From contig NW_004457740.1 of NCBI RefSeq assembly GCF_000188695.1, positions 1,989,219-2,035,126 on the forward strand: a stretch of DNA of 45,908 nt, given 5' to 3'. The translations under genes were made by a program, and so were the position numbers. The notes beneath the pieces are model-generated. The model had not been told where the DNA came from. It worked only from the letters and a program-made list of their open reading frames with translations, and ran no database searches. This document shows positions 22,080-40,100 of this stretch, piece after piece; the first letter of the stretch is position 1, and every line of letters starts with the position of its first letter. The DNA is from Salpingoeca rosetta (lineage: Eukaryota > Opisthokonta > Choanoflagellata > Craspedida > Salpingoecidae).

Positions 22080-25000
22080 GTGTGTGTGTGTGTCTGTCTG
22101 TTTGTGTGTCTGTCTGTCTGTCTGTCTGTTTGTGTGTGTGACTGTGTCTGTCTGTGTGTCTGAATGTGATGCGAACAGCAGGATGTGTGGCTCTTTCTTG
22201 CTAGCTTCAACTTGCTGTCTGTCTAATCAACTCTCCGTCTCCTCACTCCGTCACACCACCATCATGCCCTATTGTTCACGTGCAGGCTTACACCAAAGAC
22301 AGTGCAGTGCTCGCGCGGGTGCACACTGCACTTGAACAGGCACCAGCACCCACCGTGTTCCGATGCTGCCGAGACCTCCTGACCACAAGGTGTGCGCACG
22401 CATGTGGTGTACTGTTCTCTGTGAACTGCACATACATGTATCCACCATTTCCATGTCAGGTGTTGGTCACGATATTCGAGCTTCCAACTACCCCTGTTCA
22501 GCTCTACTCACACCTCACTCACGTGTGCGCGTGCGTGCTTGTTGTTGTTGTGCTAATTCTTGTTTGCGTTTTTTATTTGTGGTTTGTATCTGCTCCCACT
22601 GCAGCGAACAGTGTGCACGGCTGCCGGAATCGACTGCCCATGAGCAACTGGCCCACCGACTGACATCCGTTTTGAAGACGCTGGAAACAGCACAACAAGA
22701 CGACGGCAGCCACCAAAAACGTGTGTTGCCACTGCAAGTTTTCTACATGTCATTTCTCTCGCCTTGTTCATGTTATCTGGCATGTACGCTTCCGTTACAC
22801 AGCAGTATTTCATTTCTACTGCCCCTCCCGCTGCTGTCTTTTCATGATGCCTGACAACATGCACGTCTCCTCTTTGCTCACCCTCGATTGTGCCCCCACC
22901 CCCGCCATTCTTCTTGCAGTCGGCAACGAGTGGCGTGCTCTGCATTCGCCGTTTGTGGTGCATCGCTTCTCCTCCGAGGACGCGTCTCGCTTTGTTCTCC
23001 GTTCACTGCCCACCACAGCTGCTCACGATGGTGATCACGAGAGTCGGCAGGGCGGTGATGATGGTGGCCATGATCCTCTGTCCGGGCAGCATGAGCGCAT
23101 GCTTGTGCACAAGGATGTGCTGGCGCACATGACAGCAGCCTTGTGCTCGCGAGATCGTGACCACTCACACGGCGCCACCACCACGCTTCCGATGCCTGTG
23201 GTCGTGATCGGAGGGCAGCCTGCCTTGCACACGTGCGCATCTGCCCTTGCATATCTGGCCGTCTCCGCCCCACAAAGCACGCCCCTCTCGCACCTGAAGC
23301 TGCTTCCGCTCGACCTTGAACGTGAGCACTGCCGTGTCCAGAACCACGCGGGGCCTGAAGACAGTGCAACCGGCGCAGCAACGCCAAAGAAAACCACGCC
23401 GCAGACACCCTCGTCCTCAGCGTCCGTGGTTAGAACACGAGCACGGACACGGACACCAAAGTCCGCAGCATTACAGCCGCCATCCACGCCCGCCAGCGCT
23501 TCAGTGCATCACCGTCGCCACACGTACCACCAGCAGCACCACCAGCAAGGAAGGATTGACGGGCGTGATGAGGGCAGTGGAGGTGGCCTGGTGCTGACGC
23601 TCTCGGGGCGGTCGAAGTCACGCCGCAAACCCAGGACACGGAGCCGGGACGTGGTGTTTGAGCCGACCGTCGAGCACAACCGACCGCAGCAGCGACGAGG
23701 CTCCATGCACGCCCTCCTGAACATGGTTACCAGGCGACGCCCTGGGCGGGCGAGTGGCGGTGGCGATGGTGATTGTAACACGGAGACACATGTTGGCGCT
23801 GACGGCGACGGCTCCAGCACGCCACCACCGCCAAACCCGCCCGGCAGCACCAGCAGCGTTGGCGACAACAGCAGGAGCGCTCGTGGCGCAAATGATGGTC
23901 ATCGTACATCGTCAGGCGCCAGTGGAGCGCTGGGGAAAACAGCGGCAGTACCACCGGGTGCAGAACCAAAGCGGGCGGGGGAGCGGGGCGAGCACAAGGG
24001 TGGCATGGACCTGCGGCGCAACCAGACGTGGGCCGGGTACCTCGATTCAGCAGCGACAGGCGCCAGTGAGGGCTCCCACGATCAAAACACGGTTGCTGCG
24101 GATGTGTGCGCCAACATGAACGATGCAACCATGAGTGGCGCGGAAGATACCTCCGCTGTTCTTGAGTTGGAGGATGACGGTGTTGTGGCATCGACTCCTC
24201 ACGTCACAGCATCACCCACACGTGGATTCATTGCCAACAAGGGCTGTCGTGTGACAAGCGCTGCAACAGCAGCAATACCCGAAACAGCAGCACCGCCGCC
24301 ACCATCATCCACAACAGGGGGGATGGCTGCCAAAACGAGGACGCCAAGAAAGTCGGGCCCCAGTGCACATCCACAAACTCTCACATCCAGCTTGCAGGAC
24401 AACGACGATGTGCTGCTTCATGGCGCTGTGCACGTGAGCAAGGCTGCGGAGAAGGACGAGCGGCCGAGTGCGTGGTCGCTGATGTCGACATCACAGCAGC
24501 GCCGCGGTGTGCACAATGATGACGGTGATGTGCAGGACTCGCGAGTTGCGCTGCCAAGCTGTGCGAGTGGCGGAGACGGTGAAATCTGCTGGCACTGCGT
24601 GCTGTGTGCGCAGAGTGAGTGGTATGCGAGGGAGGTTGTCGGCACGTCTCGCCAGCTGCTGGCTGCCACAATGGCGCTGGACATTGTGCGGGCTTGTGAG
24701 CCCGATGATGATGCGAGCGCTGCCGGCGCACGTGGTGGGGACACCCCTGCATGGAACCAAACAGCTGACGATGGTGGTCGTGGTCGTGGTGTACGTGGAT
24801 GTGGTGGTGTTGAGCATGGTGTTGACGGCGGAGGACGCAACGACCCCGTCTCCCTCTTCTCGCGCGTTGTGCTGCACTACGTACACGACACCTTTGCGCG
24901 GGAGCATGTGCCTGTGTTCCTGGCCAGCGTCGATCAAGCTGACGGTTGCGGCGCGCCCTGGGTGCTACCGTGGGTGAGCGGTGTGACAGTGAGCGTGAGC

Positions 25001-25585
25001 GGGTCAGGAAGTGTAGCGGATAGCACTGCCACCACCACGGCAACAAGGAGGAAGCACCGGCACACCACAGTGGCGGCGGCGGTGGAAAGCAGCAAGACGA
25101 GCGTGCAGCTGCGCATTGATGTGATCTGTCGAGATGAGGCAGGGAAGCTGCATCGATTCCACACGCCGTCGCCGTGTTCTTGTGCGTCATTGAGCGTGTG
25201 CCCCGTGCAGGGTGGTGAAGGCGATGGGGTTGCGCCACGCGAAGGGCATCTGCGCCTGCAGCTGTGCCTACAAGACGGGCAGACTGCCAGCATGGAGGTG
25301 CATGAGCTGGGGCTGGAGGTCGTTGAAGACGCGGCACAGGCAGGGCGGCAGGGGCGCGAGGATGGATTCTCGGTTATGGTTGATGGTGTCCATTGCGTTG
25401 ATGGGGTACGCCGCTTGTTGTTGACACCGTTCATGACCATGCAGGCGCATGGTGGTGGTGGCGATGGTGATGGTGGTGGTGATGGTGGTGGTGATGGTGG
25501 TGGGCTGACCACGCGCCCTCCTTTGGTGTTTGCGCCTGCTCAGTTTCAGTTGCCTTTTGGACGCTTCCACTCCGACCTCGACTGA
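18439..25585 (+). CDS. Large protein with a C-terminal region like PI3K-gamma adaptor p101/p84 (PIK3R5/PIK3R6)
   Basis: Exons 18439-21972, 22286-22389, 22605-22720, 22920-25585; 2139 residues with all phases matching. In vertebrates p101 binds p110-gamma and G-beta-gamma. Elements in the same order as p101: a strand [20 protein letters not shown] near residue 1342 (p101 has VVVFGSDR...), [15 protein letters not shown] near 1812 (p101 has LDPWYERNVLG), [15 protein letters not shown] with VPVFLASVD near 1893 (p101 has LLYYCRFA...PVLLQVYQ), [15 protein letters not shown] near 1979, then ELGLEVV and a C-terminal [11 protein letters not shown] (p101 has LCLPIMTFSG). Residues 1018-1250 are helical and may correspond to the p101 N-terminus. 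Residues 1-1000 are not recognised; they contain [14 protein letters not shown] near 450 and polyglutamine. Start: ATG 18439, after the CA repeat; an upstream in-frame ATG at 18154 overlaps ELP5 exon 1. Family assignment is from memory and remote. Confidence 0.55.
20287..20330 (+). repeat. Coding (CAA)n polyglutamine tract
   Basis: A run of CAA codons in exon 1 of the p101-like gene encodes about 15 Gln near residue 617. Further Gln tracts lie at about 20719-20785, 21113-21170 and 21845-21857. They look like the trinucleotide repeats in the introns and are probably recent, length-variable insertions. Confidence 0.8.
21973..22285 (+). repeat. Intron of the p101-like gene with (TG)n and (TCTG)n
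   Basis: Donor GTGAGCTGC, then TG repeats (about 21987-22039), TCTG repeats (about 22038-22075) and further TG/TCTG mixtures to about 22160. The last 100 bases to the acceptor are unique sequence with no coding signal. Confidence 0.8.
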
Positions 25586-26271
25586 CCTTGTGTGTGTCTG
25601 TGTGTGTGTCTGTGTGTGTGTCTGTGTGTCTGTGTGTGTGTGTCTGTGCCTGTGTGTCTGTGTCTGTGTGTCTGTGTCTGTGTGTGTGTGTGTGCGTCTG
25701 CGTGTGCCTGTGTGTGTGTGTGTCTGTGTGCGGCTGCGTGTGTCTGTGTCTGTGTGTTCGTGTTGCGTCTGCGTGTGCCCTCCTCCTGTTCATGTCTCTG
25801 CATGTGTGATAACTGGCTGCATAAACGCTGACAAGTGCGATGGTGTGTTGGTTGGTTGCTTGTGTTGGTTGGTTGCTTGTTTACTGGAGCGTGTGGTGTT
25901 GATGGAGGTGTACAGTGGTGTAAAGCTCGAAGGACGCTGCCAATGAGGCACGGTGTAAGGGTGCTGGTGGAGTGGGGTGCAGTGGGAGGAAGGGAAAGGT
26001 AGCTGAGACAAACTAGCTTGGTTGGTTGGTCGTGCCACCGTTGTGAAAGACAAGGGACGAACAAGAGATGTACAAAGGGAGGGGGTGCAAGTCCGGGCTG
26101 TTCTATGAACAGTCCCGTCAGTCGAAGAAAGGAGACAGTGTGATACCGGCGATAACCACAGAATCATGCCACAGGGGGGGGGGGTCGCGCACTGAACGCT
26201 TTTTGGCCCTTTGAGGTCGCGTGAGCACTCCGCTTTGCTTCCTTCTTCTTTGACATCATCAGCAAAGGTGC
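25586..26271. other. Convergent intergenic region downstream of the p101-like gene
   Basis: The first 170 bases after the TGA are TG/CTGTG repeats. The remaining 450 bases are unique sequence without a conserved frame. A G-run of 10 occurs at about 26174-26183. The 3' UTRs of the flanking convergent genes presumably end here. Confidence 0.5.
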
Positions 26272-26861
<590 letters not shown>

Positions 26862-27279
26862 CGTTGTGGTTGTGGTTGTGGAAGGGCGTCAGGCTGGAAG
26901 TCGAGCGGTGAATGAACAAGTGAGAAGAAGAGCAGAGATGTGGCCACGTGGGCAGCAACATCGTGCAAGGCGCTCGGTGACCATGACGTCATCCTCAGTG
27001 ACGTTCGGGGATGCGCATGTTTAGAATTTCGGTGGCGTTGCCTGGTTTGTGTGCTCCCTTTCCCGTGTCCCTCTCTCGTTCTCTCGCACCACCACCACCA
27101 CCACCAAAGTTCTCCAGTTGCATTGATGCAGAGTGCTCTTTCTGCTGCCTGTTGCTGTTGTGACTGATCGACGAAACAAAAAAGTACCCATATCACAGTC
27201 ACGCTGCTGCACCCAAAACCACACGCGAGAGCACACACAAGCACACACAAACACACCGTCACGACATCACACTCGACAA
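26862..27279. other. Intergenic region small mitochondrial gene / CDC27
   Basis: Both flanking genes are on the minus strand, so this holds the CDC27 3' UTR and the upstream region of the small gene. A CACC repeat lies at about 27085-27106 and a CA-rich run at 27230-27255. No conserved frame is seen. Confidence 0.5.
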
Positions 27280-33283
<6,004 letters not shown>

Positions 33284-33365
33284 CGTCGTTTGCAGCTGTT
33301 GCCGATCGCCGAAATTTTCAAGTTGGCGGCATTCAAATTTTGTGGTGTCCAGGGCAGTTGCGGCA
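33284..33365. promoter_or_regulatory. 82-base bidirectional promoter, CDC27 / unknown gene
   Basis: Two start codons face away from each other across 82 bases, so transcription of both must be driven from here or from inside the transcribed repeats. The centre reads GTTGGCGGCATTCAAATTTT. GGCGG at 33325-33329 and TTCAAA at 33332-33337 (TTTGAA on the CDC27 strand) resemble the CDE/CHR pair of animal cell-cycle promoters, but spacing and relative orientation differ. No TATA box. Confidence 0.45.
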
Positions 33366-33367
33366 AT

Positions 33368-33457
<90 letters not shown>

Positions 33458-34668
33458 TGTGTGTGTGTGTGTGTGTGTGTCTGTGTTTGTGTCTGTGCGT
33501 GTGTCTGTCTGCCCGTCTCTCTCTCTCCCTCTGTGTGTGTGTCGATCTGTGCACTGCATAGCTAAATGTGCGTGTGTGCGTGCGTGTGTGATTTCGCGCA
33601 GGGCTCGGGATCATCGCTGCCGGAAGACCAGCGAGCGTCAGATGTGTGTGAGTTCATTGACAACGTCTGTGCGTGAGCGTGTCTACATTTGTGTCGTCGT
33701 CCAACCCGGGTTGTGACAATACGCTGTGGCGCTTCACTATCTTGAACAGACACGGAGAAGGAGATCAAGACGCTTGTGAAGCAGCTGAAGAGCATTGGAT
33801 GCATCAACAACAATGTCGTGAACGTTGACACCTTTTTCGCCGCGTTTTGCCTCGATGACAGGTCTACAACTACACTATCTGCCGTGCGTTCACGTATCGT
33901 GTATGTGTTTGTGTGCGGGCATACGAATGCCTCTGCGTGTGTGTGGTTGTGTGACTGTGCAACCTGTATATGCGAACCTTGCAACGCTTGGGCGATGGTG
34001 CTTGCTCTCTCAGCAGAGAAATGCACAGCTATTGGACGTGCGCTCACATGATAGCACCGCGTTATCAGACCTTTGGTTCGAGACATGGTCCTAGCAGCGC
34101 TGGGAACAGACACACCGCGCGCCTCCTGCCCGCTTCCAACCTTCATTAACTCCATGGGCCAAGTCAGCTCAAAGGCATCGCCGAGCAGCCGACTTGCGCG
34201 TGAGTTGCAATCCACAAAGTATTACCATGCTCTTTGCATGTTTTGTTTGCTTTCCTGCATGACTGCGTGCTTTGTACATGTTGTGCAAGCGTGCTTTGCG
34301 CTTGTATGCCATGTGCGTTTGTGTGTTCATCGTTTGTCTGTGCGACATGATTTCCCTGTGATGCGTGTCAGGGCCGCTACCTGCACTTGCTTGCTGCGCT
34401 TTGTGTCAGGTTGTCGGCTGTGCATGCCCATACTCATGGTATTGCTTCATCTCACTTTGTGGTTTGTGCCAGTCCTTGCATCTGCGCTTGGGGCTACAGA
34501 AGGTCAGCCTCCGCCCTGGGATCGCATTGAGCAGCACCTTCGGGACACAGCATTTGCTCGCCTGCCACAGGACATTGCAGAAAAGGTCGGTACCTCTTGC
34601 TAGAGGCAGTGCACCGACCATCGTCTGGTCCACACATCACAGCATCAGCACACAACAACAACAACAAC

Positions 34669-34723
<55 letters not shown>

Positions 34724-35057
34724 AAACGCACACACACACAAACGCACACACACACACAAACGCACACACACACACACACAAACGCACACAAACGCACACA
34801 AACGCACACAAACGCACACGCGTCCACACAAACATGCAGTACGCGCTTACTGACACAGCTTGCACCTCATGTGAATACATGTGCACGTTGATGACGCCTG
34901 GCGCAACTAGGAATTGGACACGCTTAAACAAGAGTATGAGGAGTTGAGTGCTGTGCCTGACAAGCTGCCCACGTTTGCCGCCAACATCGACTTGCACATG
35001 TACACATTTGATGCGATTGCCCTGCGTGAGTTTGGCGGTGTGCAGGGCACACGCTGA
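33366..35057 (+). CDS. Unrecognised 183-residue Met-Gly protein, weakly EF-hand/CIB-like
   Basis: Exons 33366-33368 (the ATG alone), 33602-33647, 33750-33861, 34069-34199, 34473-34585, 34911-35057; phases all agree. The N-terminus [11 protein letters not shown] fits N-myristoylation (Gly2, Ser6). The rest is hydrophilic and helical: [86 protein letters not shown]. The spacing of helix, short loop, F-x-x-F helix and next helix is reminiscent of the N-terminal lobe of CIB/calcineurin-B proteins, but no loop has the calcium-binding Asp/Glu pattern. I do not recognise a family, and no function is claimed. The one-codon first exon is the least certain part; the frame from 33602 on is well supported. 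Confidence 0.6.
33369..33600 (+). repeat. (GT)n tract in the first intron of the unknown gene
   Basis: GT repeats begin directly after the ATG and run with a few CTGT interruptions to about 33490, then TCTG/CTCT variants. The acceptor is CGCGCAG at 33595-33601. Confidence 0.8.
34669..34826 (+). repeat. (CA)n and (ACACAAACGC)n tract in an intron of the unknown gene
   Basis: About 50 bases of CA, then an irregular tandem of CACACAAACG units up to about 34820, within intron 34586-34910. Confidence 0.8.
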
Positions 35058-35350
35058 ATAACACCAGTGGAGTGCATCTGGGTTTGGTGTTGTGTTGACA
35101 AAGTGCGTAGTGCATTGGCGTTCCCTATCTTTATTCCTAAATGACCAGCTTTATTCCGCAACTGTATGTGCGTGCGTGACTCGCGTTGCGTGAGTCAGTA
35201 TGTCTTGCGTGAGTCAGTGTGGGTGGTCCTCAGCGCAAGAGAGGGTGCTCCTGTGGTGGGATGGCAAGTTGATGACGCACCACACTCGCCACAGGATGGG
35301 GATGGCCAGGCAATGGAGGGAAGGGGCGCCAAGTGAGGCTGTGGAGACCT

Positions 35351-35401
<51 letters not shown>

Positions 35402-35595
35402 TGTGTGCCCGAGGCAAAAGACCTGGACACTCGGGCAAGGCACTAGTGCAGGGCAGGTTTGGTGTTGTCTGCACTTCTCTTTTTGTGTGCCTGTTGTGGT
35501 TGCTTGCTTGTGTGCCTGTTGTGGTGTGTCATCAACAACCAAGTGTGCCTTTGGATTGTATGAGCAATTTTCTCCGTTCTCCACAACAAATTGAA
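35058..35595. other. Intergenic region upstream of tRNA-Ile
   Basis: Contains the 3' UTR of the 183-residue gene, a TG tract at 35354-35400 and unique sequence. A short direct repeat, TTGCGTGAGTCAGT, occurs twice at about 35185-35219. No conserved frame is visible. Confidence 0.5.
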
Positions 35596-35669
35596 GCTCC
35601 ATTGGCGCAGTTGGTTAGCGCGTGAGTCTAATAAACTCAAGGTCATCAGTTCGAGCCTGGTATGGAGCA
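35596..35669 (+). tRNA. tRNA-Ile (anticodon AAT)
   Basis: A 74-base cloverleaf without intron. Acceptor arms GCTCCAT and ATGGAGC pair perfectly, with discriminator A at 35669. The D arm is GCGC/GCGC with the A-box TGGCGCAGTTGG. The anticodon stem is TGAGT/ACTCA with loop CTAATAA, which places AAT at positions 34-36 and decodes Ile after inosine modification. The T arm is ATCAG/CTGGT with one G-U pair around TTCGAGC and carries the B-box. A pol III terminator follows. Confidence 0.93.
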
Positions 35670-35680
35670 ACCAACGTTTG

Positions 35681-35703
35681 TTTTTCTTTTGTTTTTCTTT
35701 TTT
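35681..35703 (+). terminator. RNA polymerase III oligo(T) terminator of tRNA-Ile
   Basis: Four T runs (5, 4, 5 and 6 bases, separated by single bases) start 12 bases after the tRNA 3' end, as expected for pol III termination. Confidence 0.8.
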
Positions 35704-36738
35704 GCTGGGCTTCTTGCTTGCTTGCCAGGCTTCTTGTTTGCTTGCAGGCTTGCCTTGAGACCCAACCAACATAAAAGAGACGACAACTTGCTAGCAGGAG
35801 AAACAAGAAACAGTCCTTTTATCCCTTGTTCACTCCACTCTACCAGTCTGCTTGCAGCTTTGAGTTCTCCTGATTGCAAACACTACAAGCACTGGCACAC
35901 ACACGCGCGCGCGCACGCACACACAATCCCGCGCCGTCTTGCTTTGGTCAAAACCCAACAGTGTACTTCCTCCGTCAAACACAAGCACACACACATCGGC
36001 GCCCCCAGCACACAGAAAGCAAACAAACCCAAATGGGCGTGGGACAACCGCGGGTGGGACGCATGCTCAATTAGCGTCAGGCAAGGGCGATTATACAGTA
36101 GCAAAGTAGAGAGAGAGGGAGAAGAAGGACGAGATGAAAAATGAGCAACCCGCAGACTGCGCTGCGGGTTCTCTTGGGGTGAGAGGGAGGGAGGAAGGGC
36201 GGACGCGAACAAACGGGAACGAGCAGCAGTCAACACACTTCTCAGTCAAGAGCCCGGGAAGAGGCTGCTTGAGGGGATTTGGGATGAGAGGGAATAAGCA
36301 TAGAGATGATACATCTATACATTGAGCGGAAACAAGAAAGGAGGGAGACAAGGGAGAGAGGGAAGAGAGAGAGAAGAGAGTACGGTCTGGTGCTTCAGTA
36401 CAGATACTGTCATCACATGAACGACAGCAAGATACAACCACAAACAGCCCAGAATAGAGGCGAGAACGGCGACGAGCGAGCCTGTCGTTAACCAGAAGGA
36501 TACGTTTTGGGGAGGGGGTGGAAGGCAGTGACGGTGTGAGAAAGTGAGGTCAGGGTGTGATGGGGTGCACTGTGCTAGGGAGAAGACGAGAAAACAAAGT
36601 ACAAGATCAGCGAAGGGAAAGAAGGAACGAAGGAACGAAGAGAGAGAACAAAAAGAAGTTGTGACACTGACAACAGAAGAACAGACCAGCAGAGCACTAC
36701 TCTGCTTCAGCGCCAGCACACAACACACAAGAAGACCG

Positions 36739-36776
<38 letters not shown>

Positions 36777-37170
36777 GAGAGAGAGACGCACACTTGCATA
36801 CAACAACAACAAAAAAGACAAGTGTACGAGTGCGGTAGCGACTAGTAGCTGATGGGAAGCAGCCGTAGTCGACTCTAAGAGCACCCAAGGTGATCTTGCA
36901 GCGAAATGTAAATTCCCAAACCTCAACAGCCCACAAGTCTTCGCAAATAGGGCTGAAAGGCTCTAGCAGCTGCGTTCAAGAGAAGGCGGTTGAAAAGCAG
37001 AAAGAAGAGCAAGAGAGCAAGAGAGAGAGCAAGAGAGAGAGAGAGAGAGACAAACAAAGCGCCACACAAACGAGGAAGACGAGACCAGGCGAGCACATGT
37101 CGCAGTTGACCAAACTCACCACAACAGAGACGAATTAGCTTAGCCAAAGAGGAACGAGGTTGCAAATGCA
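35704..37170. other. 1.5-kb gap between tRNA-Ile and the eIF4G stop codon, purine-rich
   Basis: No conserved open frame on either strand. The plus strand is strongly purine-rich between 36100 and 37080, with (GA)n blocks at about 36738-36785 and 37015-37050. This side includes the eIF4G 3' UTR, which would be pyrimidine-rich in RNA. A perfect 9-base-pair hairpin lies at 36147-36170. Some non-coding RNA cannot be excluded. Confidence 0.5.
36147..36170. other. Perfect 9-bp inverted repeat (hairpin)
   Basis: AACCCGCAG and CTGCGGGTT pair completely around the six-base loop ACTGCG. It stands in otherwise purine-rich sequence and is followed by a T-containing tail (CTCTTGGGG). Function unknown. 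Confidence 0.5.
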
Positions 37171-40100
37171 TTAAGCTTCCGTGGGCAGCAGGAAGGACAA
37201 GCCCTGCAATCACAACAGTCACAGGAGACAACAGGAGGCAGTGCAACGTGTGCAACAAGACAAGCCATGTCGTGAGATACAAGTGGGAAGAGCCAACGTT
37301 AGATTAGAACACATGCTCGTTCGTACGCACGTCTCACAGACGTCACAAGCCAAAACCATGGACAACAACAACAACAACAACATCGGCAGCACAATGACAA
37401 CAACAGCCCGTCAGAAGGTGGTGCATGTGATTCTCTTCAGCACGTGACGCAAAGGTCACTCTGATACATCTTGATTCAAAACACGAGTTCATCACCCGGA
37501 CACAGTCAAACAGCGACATACATACACAAGAGCAACCAACAGTACAAGGAACAACGGAGTGCAAAGAAAGACGTACCTTGCGCTCCAGCGTGCGCTTAAA
37601 CAGCGCCTCGTTCTTCCTCTTCTGGAAGGAGGACAGGTCACCGCCCAGGGCAGCGGTGAGCTTCTTGGCGGCTTCCTCGCCCTTGGCTTCGTTCATGGCG
37701 GCAACAACCTCAACAACAAAGCTGAAGGGGTTCATCAGCGGCTTGAGCGTGGACTCATCCTTCAGCAGCGTCTCAATCTCGTTGTCGTCAAGACCCTTTC
37801 CAATGATGCCACCACAGGACCAAGGAGCAAAGAGTGTGAGTGAGTGCCCAATATCCGCCACGTAGCGTAAAACTAGAACAGAAGCACACTCAGCGACGAG
37901 GCACAGACAAAACTGATAAATGCAGTGGAGCTCAACATTCACAACAACAACTCACGTTGACAACAAACTGCGCCAGGAATGCAGGGGCCTTTGGCGAGTC
38001 CATGCTGTCGTCATCGAGCGTCTCCAGGCGGTCGTGCGTGCTGTGTACACCAACCACGAAAGATAGATACGAACAGATACGAAGATGATGGCGTGACGCA
38101 GGCAAGCAAGCAAATAAACAGCGAAAACAAAAACATGGTGTGAGAATCACGCGCAGGTCAGCACTCGGGTGGGGAAATGAGGAGGAGCAGAATCGATGGC
38201 ACACAAACACACAGCACAGCGACAAGATGTCTCAGTTTAACGAGATTATTTGCTCGTCACGGTATGCACCTCCAAGTAAATGAAGGGGCATTCAGGATTA
38301 GCATGGTTAATTCACATCATAGACATCTGGCCAATCACTGCCGCTAAAAAGCTCGAAGCTTCGACAAAGGCCACACACAAAAATACAAAAACAAGAACAC
38401 AACGCAATGCGCAACAACATGTATCGATCACACACACACACACACACACAGCGGCTTACGCTTGCAGGGCGTGCTTGTGGGTGAGAATCTTCTCGGACAT
38501 GAGCTTCTGCAGCAGCTGGAGGAGGGCCTCGCGCTTCGGGGCCTTGATCAGACCAAACAGGTCGGCCACAAGCTCAGACACAAACACGTGGTACTGGTCC
38601 TCGCCAAGCTCACGCACGCACGCGTACAGCTCTTTGTCGTCCTTGTTCAGCACATACTCCTGCGCACGTGAAATGATTCATGTCAATCATTGGGTGGGGG
38701 CAAGCGAGCAAGAGGAAATGATCAGTGGTCGAAATGGGGTTGTGGACGGACATGTGAACACGACCAACCCAGTACACAAACACAACACTCGACACAGCAC
38801 GCAGAGCGAAGCACCTCAATGGTGTTCCTGCAGGAGCGCTTGAGCTTGTCGAGGTCCTGGGCGGGCTCGGCGGCAGGGGTCTCAGGCTCGGGAGTGGGCT
38901 CAGCCTCGCCAAGGAGCTTGTAGCGGTTGGCGGGCTTGCTTGGGGCCGGGGTGGCTGACTGGCTTCCGGGCGGCGTCGGGCGGGAACCGCGGGAGAAGCG
39001 GGACGCCTGGTTGGCGCGGCGCATGGGCGCAAGCTTGCCCTGAAGACCAATCTTGTTCACGTCGCGGCGCTCCTGCGTCATCTTTGCCTTTGCACCCGGC
39101 TGTACGAGGAAGAGAAAAACATTGGAGACGAGACGAGCAGAGAGAACGAGCAGAGAGAACAGGGGTGAGTCAAGACGTTGTTGGTGGCACAATGGAGCAC
39201 TTCTGCGATCGTTACGATACAGCAACAAATAGTAAAGATACAGCAACAGACGAAACTGGTGGGTGGTGGTCAGAGACATGATTCATCGTCATGGGCTCCA
39301 GCGCTGGCTTTCATCGCCCGATCAGACGACACTTCCTATTGATGTTCAAGAATCATGTAACAATCATCATGCCACCACCATCAAAATCTTGTATACAGAC
39401 GTGCTCTGTGTGTGTGCGTGTGTGTGTGTGTTGTGTGTGGCATACCTGTGAGGAGGAGCTGGTGCGCCTGCCCTGCAGTGGGCGGCCATGTGACTTCATC
39501 TCAGCCTGCGCCTCGGCAATAACATCCTTGCGCTTGCGCGGACCATCTTCAGGCTTGACCCATCTGTGGGGTGTGTGATGCAAGCAGTCATCATCATGAC
39601 CGGAGCAGTGGTGAATGAGTGAAAATGTATGGAAAAACGTGAGGCTGTTAAGAGTGCGTCGACTTCATTGCACGCCCAATCCCCCTTCACACACGCAAAC
39701 ACACACACTCTCTCTCTGCCTCTCTCTCTCACACTCACACATGCAACGCACCCCTTCTTGCGAAGGTCCTTGATGTCCATGATGAAGAACTGGAGCTTGT
39801 TGGGGATGTGCTTGCAGCCGGAGAGTCGGCCGAGGTACTCCTCGAGAAGCGGCTTCTGCTCCTTCTCAAGCTTGGCGCCTGCCTTCTCCACAATCTTGCA
39901 CATGCACATGACCGCGTCCTCGGCCTCGTTCTGCTTCCAGTACGTCTCCACAACCTGCTTGAGCAGGTCAAGGCTTACCTGCAGTGCATGGGTGGTGCGG
40001 ATCGAAACGGTGAGAGCAGCGCCATCACAGTTACTTGGCAAGCAAAACATCAGAACGAAAGAAAGTACAGGGAGATGAAGGAAGAAAGCGCACAGCACGC

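Noticed and set aside
36315..36936. Minus-strand open frames of 203 and 79 codons
   Set aside because: They depend on (GA)n/(TC)n blocks, show no conserved motif and lie in the probable eIF4G 3' UTR region, after an in-frame stop in a well-supported terminal exon.
37424..37446. Alternative last eIF4G exon after GCTGAAG near 37440
   Set aside because: The acceptor lacks a pyrimidine tract. The acceptor at 37204, with a long pyrimidine-rich run and TTGCAG, gives a short in-phase exon with a stop.
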